From NCBI GenBank assembly GCA_003222555.1, contig QHWL01000020.1, positions 10,862 to 24,363 on the forward strand: 13,502 nt of DNA. The letters are read 5' to 3'. The translations under genes and the position numbers were made by a program. The stretch is from Acidobacteriota bacterium (GTDB lineage Bacteria; Acidobacteriota; Vicinamibacteria; Vicinamibacterales; CAVVIG01). A model generated the notes under the pieces. It was not told where the DNA came from and searched no databases. It saw nothing but the letters and a program-made list of their open reading frames with translations. Shown here piece by piece: positions 5,736 through 12,385 of the stretch. Numbering within the stretch: the first letter of the stretch is position 1; every line of letters begins with the position of its first letter.

Positions 5736-7235
5736 CTAGTTGTAGTACTTCTTCTTACTAACCCCCGGTAACGGGACGCCCTCGTCGAGCGTGGCCTCTT
5801 CCTTGCGCGAGCCGCGGCGCGGCGCAGCTTCGGCGGCCGAGTAGCCACGCTCCTCAGTGCGGCTGATCTTCTTCTGGGCGTACAGCCCTTCCAGCACGAA
5901 ATCGATCGCCGACGCGAGGAGGGGCGCGGGCGCGCCGGGCGCGACGCCCGCATGCTCGGCCAGTTCGCGCAGTCCCTGGACACGGCGCGTCTCGTCGATG
6001 ACCTCCTCGGCCGACGAGGTGTCGCCGAGCGGGAGCGATCCCCCGAGGTCGAACCATTCGACGACCGTGCGCGTGTCGGTACCGTCGAACATGCCGGTGA
6101 ACACCGTGCCGACCGACGATCGAATCAGATCGCGCGCGATCTGCTCGGCACCGCGCAGCTCGCCTTCGTACTCGAGCTCGAACTTGCCGGTGATCGAGGG
6201 CAGCGCGGCGTACAGGTCGGTGACACGGGGCACGGCGATTTTCTCGCCGTTCGACAACGCGCGCCGTTCGGCGTTCGAGACCACGAGCTCGAGGGTGGTG
6301 ATCGGCAAACGCTGGCTGACCCCGGACCGCTTGTCGATCTTGCGATCGGCGCGCGCCTGGAACGCGACCTCCTCGACCACCTCACGGACGTAGGCGGGAA
6401 TCTCCACCCTGAGGGCAGCCGTCCGCTCGGTCCACGCTTCCTGCCTCGTGATGGCCATCGCGTTGTGCCGCGTGACGGGGTAGTGGGTGCGGATCTCTGA
6501 TCCAATGCGGTCTTTGAGCGGCGTGATGATCTTGCCTCGCGCCGTGTAATCCTCGGGATTCGCCGTGAACACGAGCAACACGTCGAGCCTCAACCGGATG
6601 GGATAGCCCTTAATCTGGACGTCGCCCTCTTGCAGGATGTTGAACAGCCCCACCTGAATCTTGCCGGCAAGGTCGGGCAGCTCGTTGATTGCGAAGATGC
6701 CGCGGTTGGCTCGCGGCAGCAGGCCGTAGTGCATCGTCAGCTCGTCGGCGAGGTTGAGCCCCGCCTGAGCGGCCTTAATCGGATCGATGTCGCCGACCAT
6801 GTCGGCGATCGTCACGTCGGGCGTCGCGAGCTTCTCGACATAGCGGGCCTCGCGCGGCAGCCACCCGATCGCCATCTTGTCGCCGTCCCTGGCGATGCGC
6901 GCGCGGCAGGCGGCGCAGATCGGTGACAGGGGGTCGTCGTGGATCTCGCACCCGGGGACCACCGGAATCTGCTCGTCGAGCAGGTCGATGAGGCCGCGGA
7001 GGATCCGGCTCTTCGCCTGCCCACGGAGGCCGAGCAAAATGAAATTGTGGCGCGACAAAATTGCGTTGACCAGTTGCGGGATGACCGTTTCGTCGAAGCC
7101 GATGATGCCTGGGAAGAGCCGCTCGCCGGCCTGGAGCTTCCGCACGAGGTTGTCGCGAATTTCCTGCTTCACCGGCCGAGTACCGGTGCCTGCCAGCTGG
7201 CGCAGCTCGCCGAGGGTCTGAAAGGGGACCGTCAT
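5736..7235 (-). CDS. MoxR-like AAA+ ATPase (magnesium chelatase-related)
   Basis: The 499-residue protein has Walker A GLRGQAKS (69-76), a Walker B-like strand GIFAINEL (179-186) with Asn-Glu in place of the usual Asp-Glu, sensor 1 FTANPED (223-229) and a C-terminal helical lid. A cysteine group C96, C107, C110 (GCEIHDDP then ICAAC) sits between Walker A and B and could bind metal. Such ATPases remodel or insert metal into client proteins together with VWA partners. It is the first gene of a minus-strand operon with the VWA and LON-N genes. The ATG at 7235 has no ribosome binding site but TAGAAT 6 nt upstream, suggesting leaderless expression. It is divergent from the phosphodiesterase with a gap of 33 bp. 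The C-terminus is Lys/Tyr rich (SKKKYYN). Confidence 0.87.
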   Translation of the reverse strand: MTVPFQTLGELRQLAGTGTRPVKQEIRDNLVRKLQAGERLFPGIIGFDETVIPQLVNAILSRHNFILLGLRGQAKSRILRGLIDLLDEQIPVVPGCEIHDDPLSPICAACRARIARDGDKMAIGWLPREARYVEKLATPDVTIADMVGDIDPIKAAQAGLNLADELTMHYGLLPRANRGIFAINELPDLAGKIQVGLFNILQEGDVQIKGYPIRLRLDVLLVFTANPEDYTARGKIITPLKDRIGSEIRTHYPVTRHNAMAITRQEAWTERTAALRVEIPAYVREVVEEVAFQARADRKIDKRSGVSQRLPITTLELVVSNAERRALSNGEKIAVPRVTDLYAALPSITGKFELEYEGELRGAEQIARDLIRSSVGTVFTGMFDGTDTRTVVEWFDLGGSLPLGDTSSAEEVIDETRRVQGLRELAEHAGVAPGAPAPLLASAIDFVLEGLYAQKKISRTEERGYSAAEAAPRRGSRKEEATLDEGVPLPGVSKKKYYN

Positions 7236-7241
7236 GGGAAG

Positions 7242-7247
7242 ATTCTA
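7242..7247 (-). promoter_or_regulatory. Candidate -10 element of moxR
   Basis: TAGAAT on the minus strand lies 6 nt before the ATG at 7235, fitting a leaderless transcript. No clear -35 is visible. It lies within the 33-bp divergent gap, so it may share regulation with the phosphodiesterase promoter. Confidence 0.4.
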
Positions 7248-7254
7248 TCAGCAT

Positions 7255-7260
7255 TACACT
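7255..7260 (+). promoter_or_regulatory. Candidate -10 element of the phosphodiesterase gene
   Basis: TACACT lies 8 nt before the proposed TTG start at 7269, with no ribosome binding site. It is weaker support than the other TANNNT sites because the start codon itself is uncertain. Confidence 0.25.
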
Positions 7261-7268
7261 ACATTGCC

Positions 7269-8129
7269 TTGGGTCCTTCATCGGAACAGCTCCACCGTTT
7301 CTTTACGGCGCGGCGTCGTTTGGTGTTCGCGCATCGCGGCGGCGGCGCGCTCGCTCCAGAGAACACGCTCGCGGCGTTCGAACACGGGCTCAGCCTCGGC
7401 GCCGACGGCCTCGAGCTCGACGTGCGCCTCTCGCGCGACGCCGTCGTCGTGGTCCACCACGACCGCTCGCTCGAGCGGACGACGAATCTTCGCGGGGCGG
7501 TCGCCGAGTTCACGGCCGGGGAGCTGGCGCGCGCGGATGCCGGCCATCACTTCCGTCGCGGCGACGCATTTCCGTTCCGCGGGCTGGGGATTGGCGTGCC
7601 GACGCTCGCCGAAGTGCTCGCGCGGTACGCCGACGTGCCCATCGTCATCGAGCTGAAGATGAACAACGTGGCGCTCGCGGTCGCGACAATCGAGGCGGTC
7701 GGTCGCGCCGGCGCGGTCGACCGGGTCTGCCTCGGGTCGTTCGGCCTGCGAGTGCTGCGCGCGGCGCGCAGGCTGGCGCCGGCCATCGCGACGAGCGCGG
7801 CTCGCGAAGAGGTTCGGTGGGCGCTGTATCGATCCTGGGTCCGGTGGCCGGTTTCGCGCGTCGCCTATGCCGGTTATCAGGTGCCCGAACACGCCGGCCG
7901 CACGCGCGTCGTATCGCCGCGCTTCGTTGACGAGGCGCATCGCCTGGGTCTGGGTGTGCAGGTATGGACAGTGAACAAGGAAAATGACGCCCGCCGGTTG
8001 CTCGACTGGGGCGTCGACGCGTTGATCACCGACAGACCGGACGTGATCGTGCCCGTGGTACGCGGGGCGGATCTCGTCGGGTCCGCCGGGAGCGATCCGG
8101 AGTACGCCGGGCGCAGGAGCCGTACGTAG
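7269..8129 (+). CDS. Glycerophosphodiester phosphodiesterase (GDPD family)
   Basis: The protein is about 286 residues from the TTG at 7269. It shows the GDPD TIM-barrel motifs FAHRGGGALAPENT (20-33, with H22 and E31), LELDVRLSRD (E49, D51 as metal ligands) and VVHHD (catalytic H64, D65), then VIELKM and the closing VQVWTVNKENDARRLLDWG and LITDRPD. The family hydrolyses glycerophosphodiesters to glycerol-3-phosphate and an alcohol. No signal peptide is visible, so it is probably cytosolic. Start choice: no ATG is available in frame near the domain; TTG 7269 follows TACACT, while GTG at 7323 would begin only two residues before the catalytic HRG motif. The last 20 or so residues (after ITDRPD) run into a hairpin repeat. 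It precedes the PLP enzyme on the same strand. Confidence 0.85.
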   Translation: MGPSSEQLHRFFTARRRLVFAHRGGGALAPENTLAAFEHGLSLGADGLELDVRLSRDAVVVVHHDRSLERTTNLRGAVAEFTAGELARADAGHHFRRGDAFPFRGLGIGVPTLAEVLARYADVPIVIELKMNNVALAVATIEAVGRAGAVDRVCLGSFGLRVLRAARRLAPAIATSAAREEVRWALYRSWVRWPVSRVAYAGYQVPEHAGRTRVVSPRFVDEAHRLGLGVQVWTVNKENDARRLLDWGVDALITDRPDVIVPVVRGADLVGSAGSDPEYAGRRSRT

Positions 8130-8149
8130 GGCGGACCTTGTTGTCCGCC
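8066..8149. repeat. Two related ggcgga...tccgcc hairpins at the end of the phosphodiesterase gene
   Basis: One hairpin (8066-8087) lies in the last codons, with an 8-position stem including one G-T pair and a 6-nt loop. The second (8130-8149) starts at the first base after the stop, with a perfect 7-bp stem (ggcggac / gtccgcc) and a 6-nt loop. Neither is followed by a T tract, so they look like a dispersed palindromic element rather than an intrinsic terminator. Confidence 0.7.
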
Positions 8150-8185
8150 GGAGAGCCCGGTCTCGAAAGGCCCGCACCACACTTC

Positions 8186-9199
8186 ATGCAGCCACCGACT
8201 CTCGAGGACGTCTACGCGGCTCGTGACCGCGTGTACCGCACGGTCAAACCGACGCCGCTGCTGCACCATCCGCTGCTTGCGGCGGAAACCGGCCTCGACA
8301 TCTTCGTCAAACACGAGAACCACAACCCGACCGGTGCGTTCAAGATTCGCGGTGGGCTCAATCTGGTTGGCAGCTTGTCGCCCGGCGAGCGCCGCGGCGT
8401 GATGACCGCCACGACCGGCAATCACGGCCAGTCGATCGCGTTTGCCTGTCAGCGCGAAGGTGTGCCGTGCCTGATCGTCACGCCCGTCGGGAACAACCCG
8501 GAGAAGAACGCGGCAATGCGCGCGCTGGGCGCGGAGGTCCGCGAGTCCGGGCGCGACTTCGACCAAGCGCGCGAAAAGGTCGAAGCGATGCGGGCCGAGC
8601 GCGGGTGGCGCTACGTGCACTCGGCGAACGAGCCGCGGCTCATCGCGGGCGTGGGCACGTACGCGCTGGAAATTTTCGAAGGGCTGCCGGAGGTGGACGT
8701 CATCCTGGTGCCTATCGGCGGCGGCAGCGGGGCGTCGGGCTGCTGCATCGTCCGAAGCGGCATCGGCAGCCGCGCGAAGGTTATCGGCGTCCAGGCCGAG
8801 CGCGCCGACGCGTTCGCGCGCTCGTGGCGCGCATTTCGGCAAGCTCGTGATGTTGCGACCGGGTCGGAGGGCAGCGCGATGCGCATCGTCGGCGACAAGG
8901 CCGACACGTTCGCCGAGGGAATGGCGACGCGCGTGACCTTCGATCTCACATTCGGGATCCTTCAGCACGAGCTCGACGACATCGTCACGCTCACCGAAGA
9001 CGAGCTCGCTGAAGGCGTTCGCCTGGCTCTTCGCGCGACTCACAACCTGGCCGAGGGCGCCGGCGCGGCGCCGCTCATGGCCGCGATGAAGCTCCGCGAT
9101 CAATTGGCGGGCAAGAAGATCGTGTGTGTCATGAGCGGCGCCAACATCGACACGGCGACTCTTAGAAAGGTGTTGGGTTCGTCGTCCAACGTTCGTTAG
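8186..9199 (+). CDS. Threonine/serine dehydratase-like PLP enzyme (fold type II)
   Basis: From the ATG at 8186 the protein is 337 residues. HENHNPTGAFKIRGG places the PLP lysine at K53. TTGNHGQS (76-83) is the substrate loop and GGGSGASG (178-185) the phosphate-binding loop. KADTFAEGMATRV (238-250) and the closing VCVMSGANID (313-322) are typical of the dehydratase/racemase branch. There is no ACT regulatory domain, so it is a catabolic or general hydroxyamino acid ammonia-lyase rather than the isoleucine-regulated form; substrate preference among Thr, Ser and related amino acids is not decidable. An earlier ATG at 8138 lies within the repeat hairpin and adds 16 non-family residues, so it is rejected. 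A stretch near 214-236 looks longer than usual. It follows the phosphodiesterase and converges with the UDG gene. Confidence 0.87.
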   Translation: MQPPTLEDVYAARDRVYRTVKPTPLLHHPLLAAETGLDIFVKHENHNPTGAFKIRGGLNLVGSLSPGERRGVMTATTGNHGQSIAFACQREGVPCLIVTPVGNNPEKNAAMRALGAEVRESGRDFDQAREKVEAMRAERGWRYVHSANEPRLIAGVGTYALEIFEGLPEVDVILVPIGGGSGASGCCIVRSGIGSRAKVIGVQAERADAFARSWRAFRQARDVATGSEGSAMRIVGDKADTFAEGMATRVTFDLTFGILQHELDDIVTLTEDELAEGVRLALRATHNLAEGAGAAPLMAAMKLRDQLAGKKIVCVMSGANIDTATLRKVLGSSSNVR

Positions 9200-9212
9200 G
9201 TAGGCGTCTGTG

Positions 9213-9301
9213 AAAAAACCGTTAACCGCCGAGACCGCCGCGACCGCAGAGAAGAAAACGAAGAATTTCTCGGCGTGCTCTGCCAGATCTGCGTTCAAAC
9301 G
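9213..9301. repeat. Dispersed repeat, family A, copy 2
   Basis: This second copy of the 2378-2468 element shares an exact 19-nt core and reads NADLAEHAEK on the minus strand. It fills the convergent gap between the dehydratase and UDG genes, and its edge supplies the UDG stop codon (9295-9297). No transposon genes are adjacent. Confidence 0.75.
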
Positions 9302-10050
9302 TGGCATCGTTTCGATCGGTTTCTCCAGCCGGATCGTAAAATACGCCGCACGACCTCGAACACGTCGTCCATCATCGGCGCGGTGAGCTTGCCCGTGTTG
9401 GTGTTCTGGCGGCTCGGGTGATAGCAGCCGATCAGCGTCTGACCGTTCGGCAACTGTCGCACTTCGGCATGTCCAAACTGCGGACGCGGGTGAACGACGA
9501 CGCCTTGCCGTTTCAGCAGCTGCAGATAAGCGTCGAAACCAATCTTGCCGAGCGCGACGACGATTCGTACGTGCGGCAGCGCGCCGAGCTCCGCTTCGAG
9601 ATGGGGCAGACAGTTGGCGACTTCTTCGGGCGTCGGCTTGTTGCCGGGCGGCGCGCACCGGACGGCCGCCGCGATAAACGCGTCGCGCAGCTGCAGTCCG
9701 TCGTGGGGATGCTGCGACGTCGGCATGTTCGCGAAGCCGGCGCGATGCAGCGCGGACATCAGAAAATCGCCCGACCCACCGCCGCCGTCGCCCGTGAACA
9801 CGCGGCCGGTCCGGTTGGCGCCGTGCGCCGCGGGCGCCAGGCCGACGAGAAGCACGCGGGCGCGAGGATCGCCGAAGCCCGGCACCGGCTTGCCCCAGTA
9901 CACGTCGTCTCTGAACGCACGCCGTTTCTCGCGCGCCACTTGCGCGCAGTAATCGCGTAGTCGCGGGCACCGCTCGCACGAGATGATCGCTTTGCGAACG
10001 AGGTCGAGCGATAACGGCTGGCTTGTCGCTTTCCCGTCAGCATTATTCAC
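9295..10050 (-). CDS. Uracil-DNA glycosylase, family 5 (UDGb) type, Fe-S
   Basis: The 251-residue enzyme has CERCPRLRDYC at the N-terminus and later C132 and C147, giving four candidate ligands for the 4Fe-4S cluster (C25, C28, C132, C147). Motif 1 is GLAPAAHGANRTG (70-82), which lacks the Asp/Asn of families 1-4 and matches UDGb; the closing motif is HPSRQNTNTG (211-220). UDGb excises uracil and related deaminated bases in base excision repair. FTGD is followed by a Gly-rich GGGGSGDF, slightly longer than the usual loop. The GTG start at 10050 is chosen because upstream in-frame sequence is palindromic repeat and antisense of the next gene. It is downstream of the M13 peptidase gene on the same strand, separated by 131 bp of repeats. 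Confidence 0.87.
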   Translation of the reverse strand: MNNADGKATSQPLSLDLVRKAIISCERCPRLRDYCAQVAREKRRAFRDDVYWGKPVPGFGDPRARVLLVGLAPAAHGANRTGRVFTGDGGGGSGDFLMSALHRAGFANMPTSQHPHDGLQLRDAFIAAAVRCAPPGNKPTPEEVANCLPHLEAELGALPHVRIVVALGKIGFDAYLQLLKRQGVVVHPRPQFGHAEVRQLPNGQTLIGCYHPSRQNTNTGKLTAPMMDDVFEVVRRILRSGWRNRSKRCHV

Positions 10051-10181
10051 TGCTCGCGGGGCCCCACCCCCGCTCGCTCGCACTCGGCGGCGCGGCTGCG
10101 CCGCGCTTCCCTCCGGCGGGCCACCCCAACGCGGCTGCCGCGTTGGGGACCCCGGCGCCTCGCGCGGGCCGCAGGCGCCGC
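10051..10181. repeat. Cluster of GC-rich palindromes between the M13 peptidase and UDG genes
   Basis: At least four elements lie in 131 bp: an inverted copy of family B (10055-10073); a hairpin at 10090-10106 (7-bp stem, tgc loop); a perfect 11-bp stem with a ctg loop at 10124-10148; and a 7-bp stem at 10154-10179. No gene is seen. It could form strong structure in a transcript shared by the two genes. No T tract follows, so termination is uncertain. Confidence 0.8.
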
Positions 10182-12215
10182 TCACCACACGCGGCAGGCG
10201 TTCTGGCGGACCATCGGCGCGTCGCCCCTGCATGAGAACGCCTTCTGGAATTCCGGCATATTGGACACGACTCCGTTGGCGCGGTACATATTCGACGAGT
10301 GAGGGTTGGTCGCCGCCTTCAGGCGCTCGGCCTCCGGCGTCGCATTCTCGCACCAGACCTGCGCCCATCCCACAAACACCCGCTGTTCGGGCGTAAGCCC
10401 GTCGATCACGCTTTTTTCGGTCGCGCCGGGCCCGGCTAGATAGGCCAGCAGGGCGAGACGCAGACCGCCGTTGTCTGCGACGTTCTCGCCGAGCGTCAGC
10501 CGCCCGTTGATCTTCGCGTCGCCGGCCGCGACGTACTCGGAATACTGGTCGGCGATACAGCTTGCGCGGGTTTCGAACGCCTTGCCGTCAGCCTCCGTCC
10601 ACCACTCGCGGAGATTGCCCTGACCGTCGTAGTGGCGCCCCTCGTCGTCGAACCCGTGCGTCAGCTCGTGGCCTATGACCGCGCCGGCACCGCCGTAGTT
10701 GAGCGCCGCGTCGCGGCCGGCGAGATAGAAGGGCGGCTGCAGGATGCCGGCGGGGAAATTGATGTTGTTGCGGTCGGGGCTGTAGTACGCGTTCACGGTC
10801 GGCGGCGTCATGTCCCATTCGCCGCGGTCGACTGGACGTCCGATCTTGGCGAGGTTGCGCCGCCGCTCGAACGCACGCGCGCGCTGCATGTTCCCGAGCG
10901 CGTCGTCGCGCGCGACGACGCGCGCGCGATAGTCACGCCACTTGTCAGGGTATCCGATGCGATCGACGACGGCCTCCAGCTTACGGTTGGCGGCCCTCCT
11001 TGTTTCCTCGCTCATCCACGGCGCCGCGTCGATGTCCTGTTTCATCACGGTCTTGATGGCCCGGACCATTTTCAGCATATCGGGTTTGGCCTGGGGGCCG
11101 AACGCCTCCTCGACGAAGGCCTTGCCGAGCGCTTCGCCCATCAGCGCGTCGGTCTGGACGACGCATTCGCGCCATCGGGGCGGCTGTTCCTGTTGGCCCG
11201 CGAGCGTCCGGTTGAAGAAATCGAAATCGGCCTCCTCGAACGTCTTCGGCAGCATCGACGCCGAGGCGTGCACGAGGTGCCACCGGAAGTACGTTTTCAG
11301 ATCGTCGATCGACGTCGATCCGAGGGCGCGGTCCAGCGCCTTCATGAAGTCAGGGACGTTCACATTGATCCTCTGAAATGCGGGCGCCCCCGCGGCCGCC
11401 GCGTAGCGTTTCCAGTCGAAGCCCGGAGTGAGCGCCTGCAGTTGTTCCAGACGCATCTGATGATCCGTGGTGGCCGGATCGCGCCGCTTGACGCGGTCGA
11501 GCTCCCCCTCGGCCAGTGTTCTTTCAAAGGCTGACACCGCGGCGGCTTCTGCCGCGCGGCCGGCGCCCGGGCGAAGCAGACCGAGCATCCGCTGCACGTG
11601 CGCCGCATATGTGTCGCGCAGGTCCACCGAACGCGCGTCGGTCTTCAGGTAGTACTCGCGGTCGGGCAGGCTGAGGCCGCCCTGGTCCACGTCGGCAATC
11701 TGAGCCGAGGCGTTCCTCCGGTCGGTGTCGGCGCGGAACCGGAACAACACGTTGACACCGAGAGCGTGGAGACGGGCGACGAGCTCGGGCAGCTCGTCGC
11801 GGCTTTTCAGCCCGTCGATCTGAGCGAGGTCCGCCTGCAGGGGCATGACGCCTTTCGCGTCGATGGCGGGCTCGGCCATACAGGCAGCGTAGTAGTCGCT
11901 CGCTTTGCGGCGATCGGCGTCGCTGCCTTTTGTTTCGAGGATGCGGCGGAGCACAGCGTAGTTCCGATCCTGCACTTCTTGGAATCGTCCCCACCTCTGG
12001 CGATCGGCCGGTACGGGATTGTGCGCGAGCCAGCCCCCGCAGGCGAACGCGTAGAAGTTCGTGCACGGATCGATCGTTCGATCCATCGCGTCGCGCATGG
12101 CCGCCGCGGCTGCGCGCGGCGGCGCCGCCGACTGCGCCGTCGCGAGGATGCCGGCAAGCGGCAGCGAGACGAACGTAAAAGCAAGAACGTGAAGGCGGTA
12201 CTGGGTCAGTTTCAT
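10182..12215 (-). CDS. Secreted M13 family zinc metallopeptidase (neprilysin/PepO-like)
   Basis: The 677-residue protein has a signal peptide (hydrophobic core about 8-27, likely cleavage near ATAQS-A), then MDRTIDPCTNFYAFACGGW, the usual start of the mature M13 fold. Zinc site: HELTH (H516, E517, H520) with the third ligand E577 in GENVAD (D581 conserved). NAYYSPDRNNINFPAGILQ (475-493) is the substrate-binding strand, and the protein ends QNACRVW, the family's C-terminal Cys-x-x-Trp-like motif. Cysteines suit an oxidising compartment. M13 enzymes cleave short oligopeptides on the N-terminal side of hydrophobic residues; here it is probably periplasmic or extracytoplasmic. No ribosome binding site is visible; a small upstream ORF overlaps the start as ATGA, so coupling is possible. 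Confidence 0.93.
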   Translation of the reverse strand: MKLTQYRLHVLAFTFVSLPLAGILATAQSAAPPRAAAAAMRDAMDRTIDPCTNFYAFACGGWLAHNPVPADRQRWGRFQEVQDRNYAVLRRILETKGSDADRRKASDYYAACMAEPAIDAKGVMPLQADLAQIDGLKSRDELPELVARLHALGVNVLFRFRADTDRRNASAQIADVDQGGLSLPDREYYLKTDARSVDLRDTYAAHVQRMLGLLRPGAGRAAEAAAVSAFERTLAEGELDRVKRRDPATTDHQMRLEQLQALTPGFDWKRYAAAAGAPAFQRINVNVPDFMKALDRALGSTSIDDLKTYFRWHLVHASASMLPKTFEEADFDFFNRTLAGQQEQPPRWRECVVQTDALMGEALGKAFVEEAFGPQAKPDMLKMVRAIKTVMKQDIDAAPWMSEETRRAANRKLEAVVDRIGYPDKWRDYRARVVARDDALGNMQRARAFERRRNLAKIGRPVDRGEWDMTPPTVNAYYSPDRNNINFPAGILQPPFYLAGRDAALNYGGAGAVIGHELTHGFDDEGRHYDGQGNLREWWTEADGKAFETRASCIADQYSEYVAAGDAKINGRLTLGENVADNGGLRLALLAYLAGPGATEKSVIDGLTPEQRVFVGWAQVWCENATPEAERLKAATNPHSSNMYRANGVVSNMPEFQKAFSCRGDAPMVRQNACRVW
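12101..12122. repeat. GC-rich palindrome in the M13 peptidase gene
   Basis: Perfect 8-bp arms (ccgccgcg / cgcggcgg) surround a 6-nt loop and share cgcggctgcgc with the palindrome at 10090-10106. It encodes the Ala-rich linker just after the signal peptide. It may be another small insertion or simple GC-rich alanine codons. Confidence 0.45.
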
Positions 12216-12298
12216 TCTGTTGGGACCGGTGGAGGAATTACTGAACGCCGGAATCGATGAAATAGGAGAGCGATCAAAAAGAGGATCGAAATGCTCAT
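12212..12298 (-). CDS. Possible small membrane peptide, 28 aa, overlapping the M13 peptidase start
   Basis: The ORF begins MSISILFLIALLF, a hydrophobic segment long enough for one membrane pass, then HRFRR and a Pro-rich end. Its TGA overlaps the peptidase ATG as ATGA, an arrangement typical of translational coupling, and the peptidase has no ribosome binding site of its own. The peptide also lacks a clear ribosome binding site, and an AT-rich repeat lies just upstream. It could be a chance ORF; I do not recognise a family. Confidence 0.25.
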   Translation of the reverse strand: MSISILFLIALLFHRFRRSVIPPPVPTE

Positions 12299-12307
12299 AC
12301 CAATTGG

Positions 12308-12385
12308 GAATTTACAATTTACAAAGAGCTATCGCCCGCAGCACTATCGCTTTGTAAATTGTCAATTCTAACTTGTAAATTGTAA
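12308..12385. repeat. AT-rich inverted repeat forming the 3' end of lipA
   Basis: The 19-nt arms (12308-12326 and 12350-12368) match with one mismatch, and a third partial copy (ttgtaaattgt) lies at about 12373-12383. The sequence is sharply AT-rich against its GC-rich surroundings. It encodes the lipA tail, including two NLQ repeats, and supplies the stop codon (12319-12321). No GC-rich stem with a T tract is present. Confidence 0.85.

Noticed and set aside
5657..5983. N-terminal extension of the VWA protein
   Set aside because: It overlaps moxR coding sequence in another frame and the ggaccaagg repeat; MKYRYTKY at 5656 is the natural start.
8130..8149. Intrinsic terminator after the phosphodiesterase gene
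   Set aside because: The stem is GC-rich but no T tract follows, and a related hairpin lies inside the coding region; a repeat element is more likely.
7877..9979. 700-residue minus-strand open frame
   Set aside because: It runs antisense through the phosphodiesterase end, the dehydratase and part of UDG, has Arg/Ala-rich low-complexity translation and no family motif; it is a GC-rich shadow.
10051..10368. N-terminal extension of the UDG protein
   Set aside because: The sequence is palindromic repeat plus an alternative frame of the M13 peptidase 3' end and matches no UDG family region.
12308..12368. Intrinsic terminator of lipA
   Set aside because: The stem is AT-rich with a 23-nt loop and no following T run on the minus strand, and it is partly coding.
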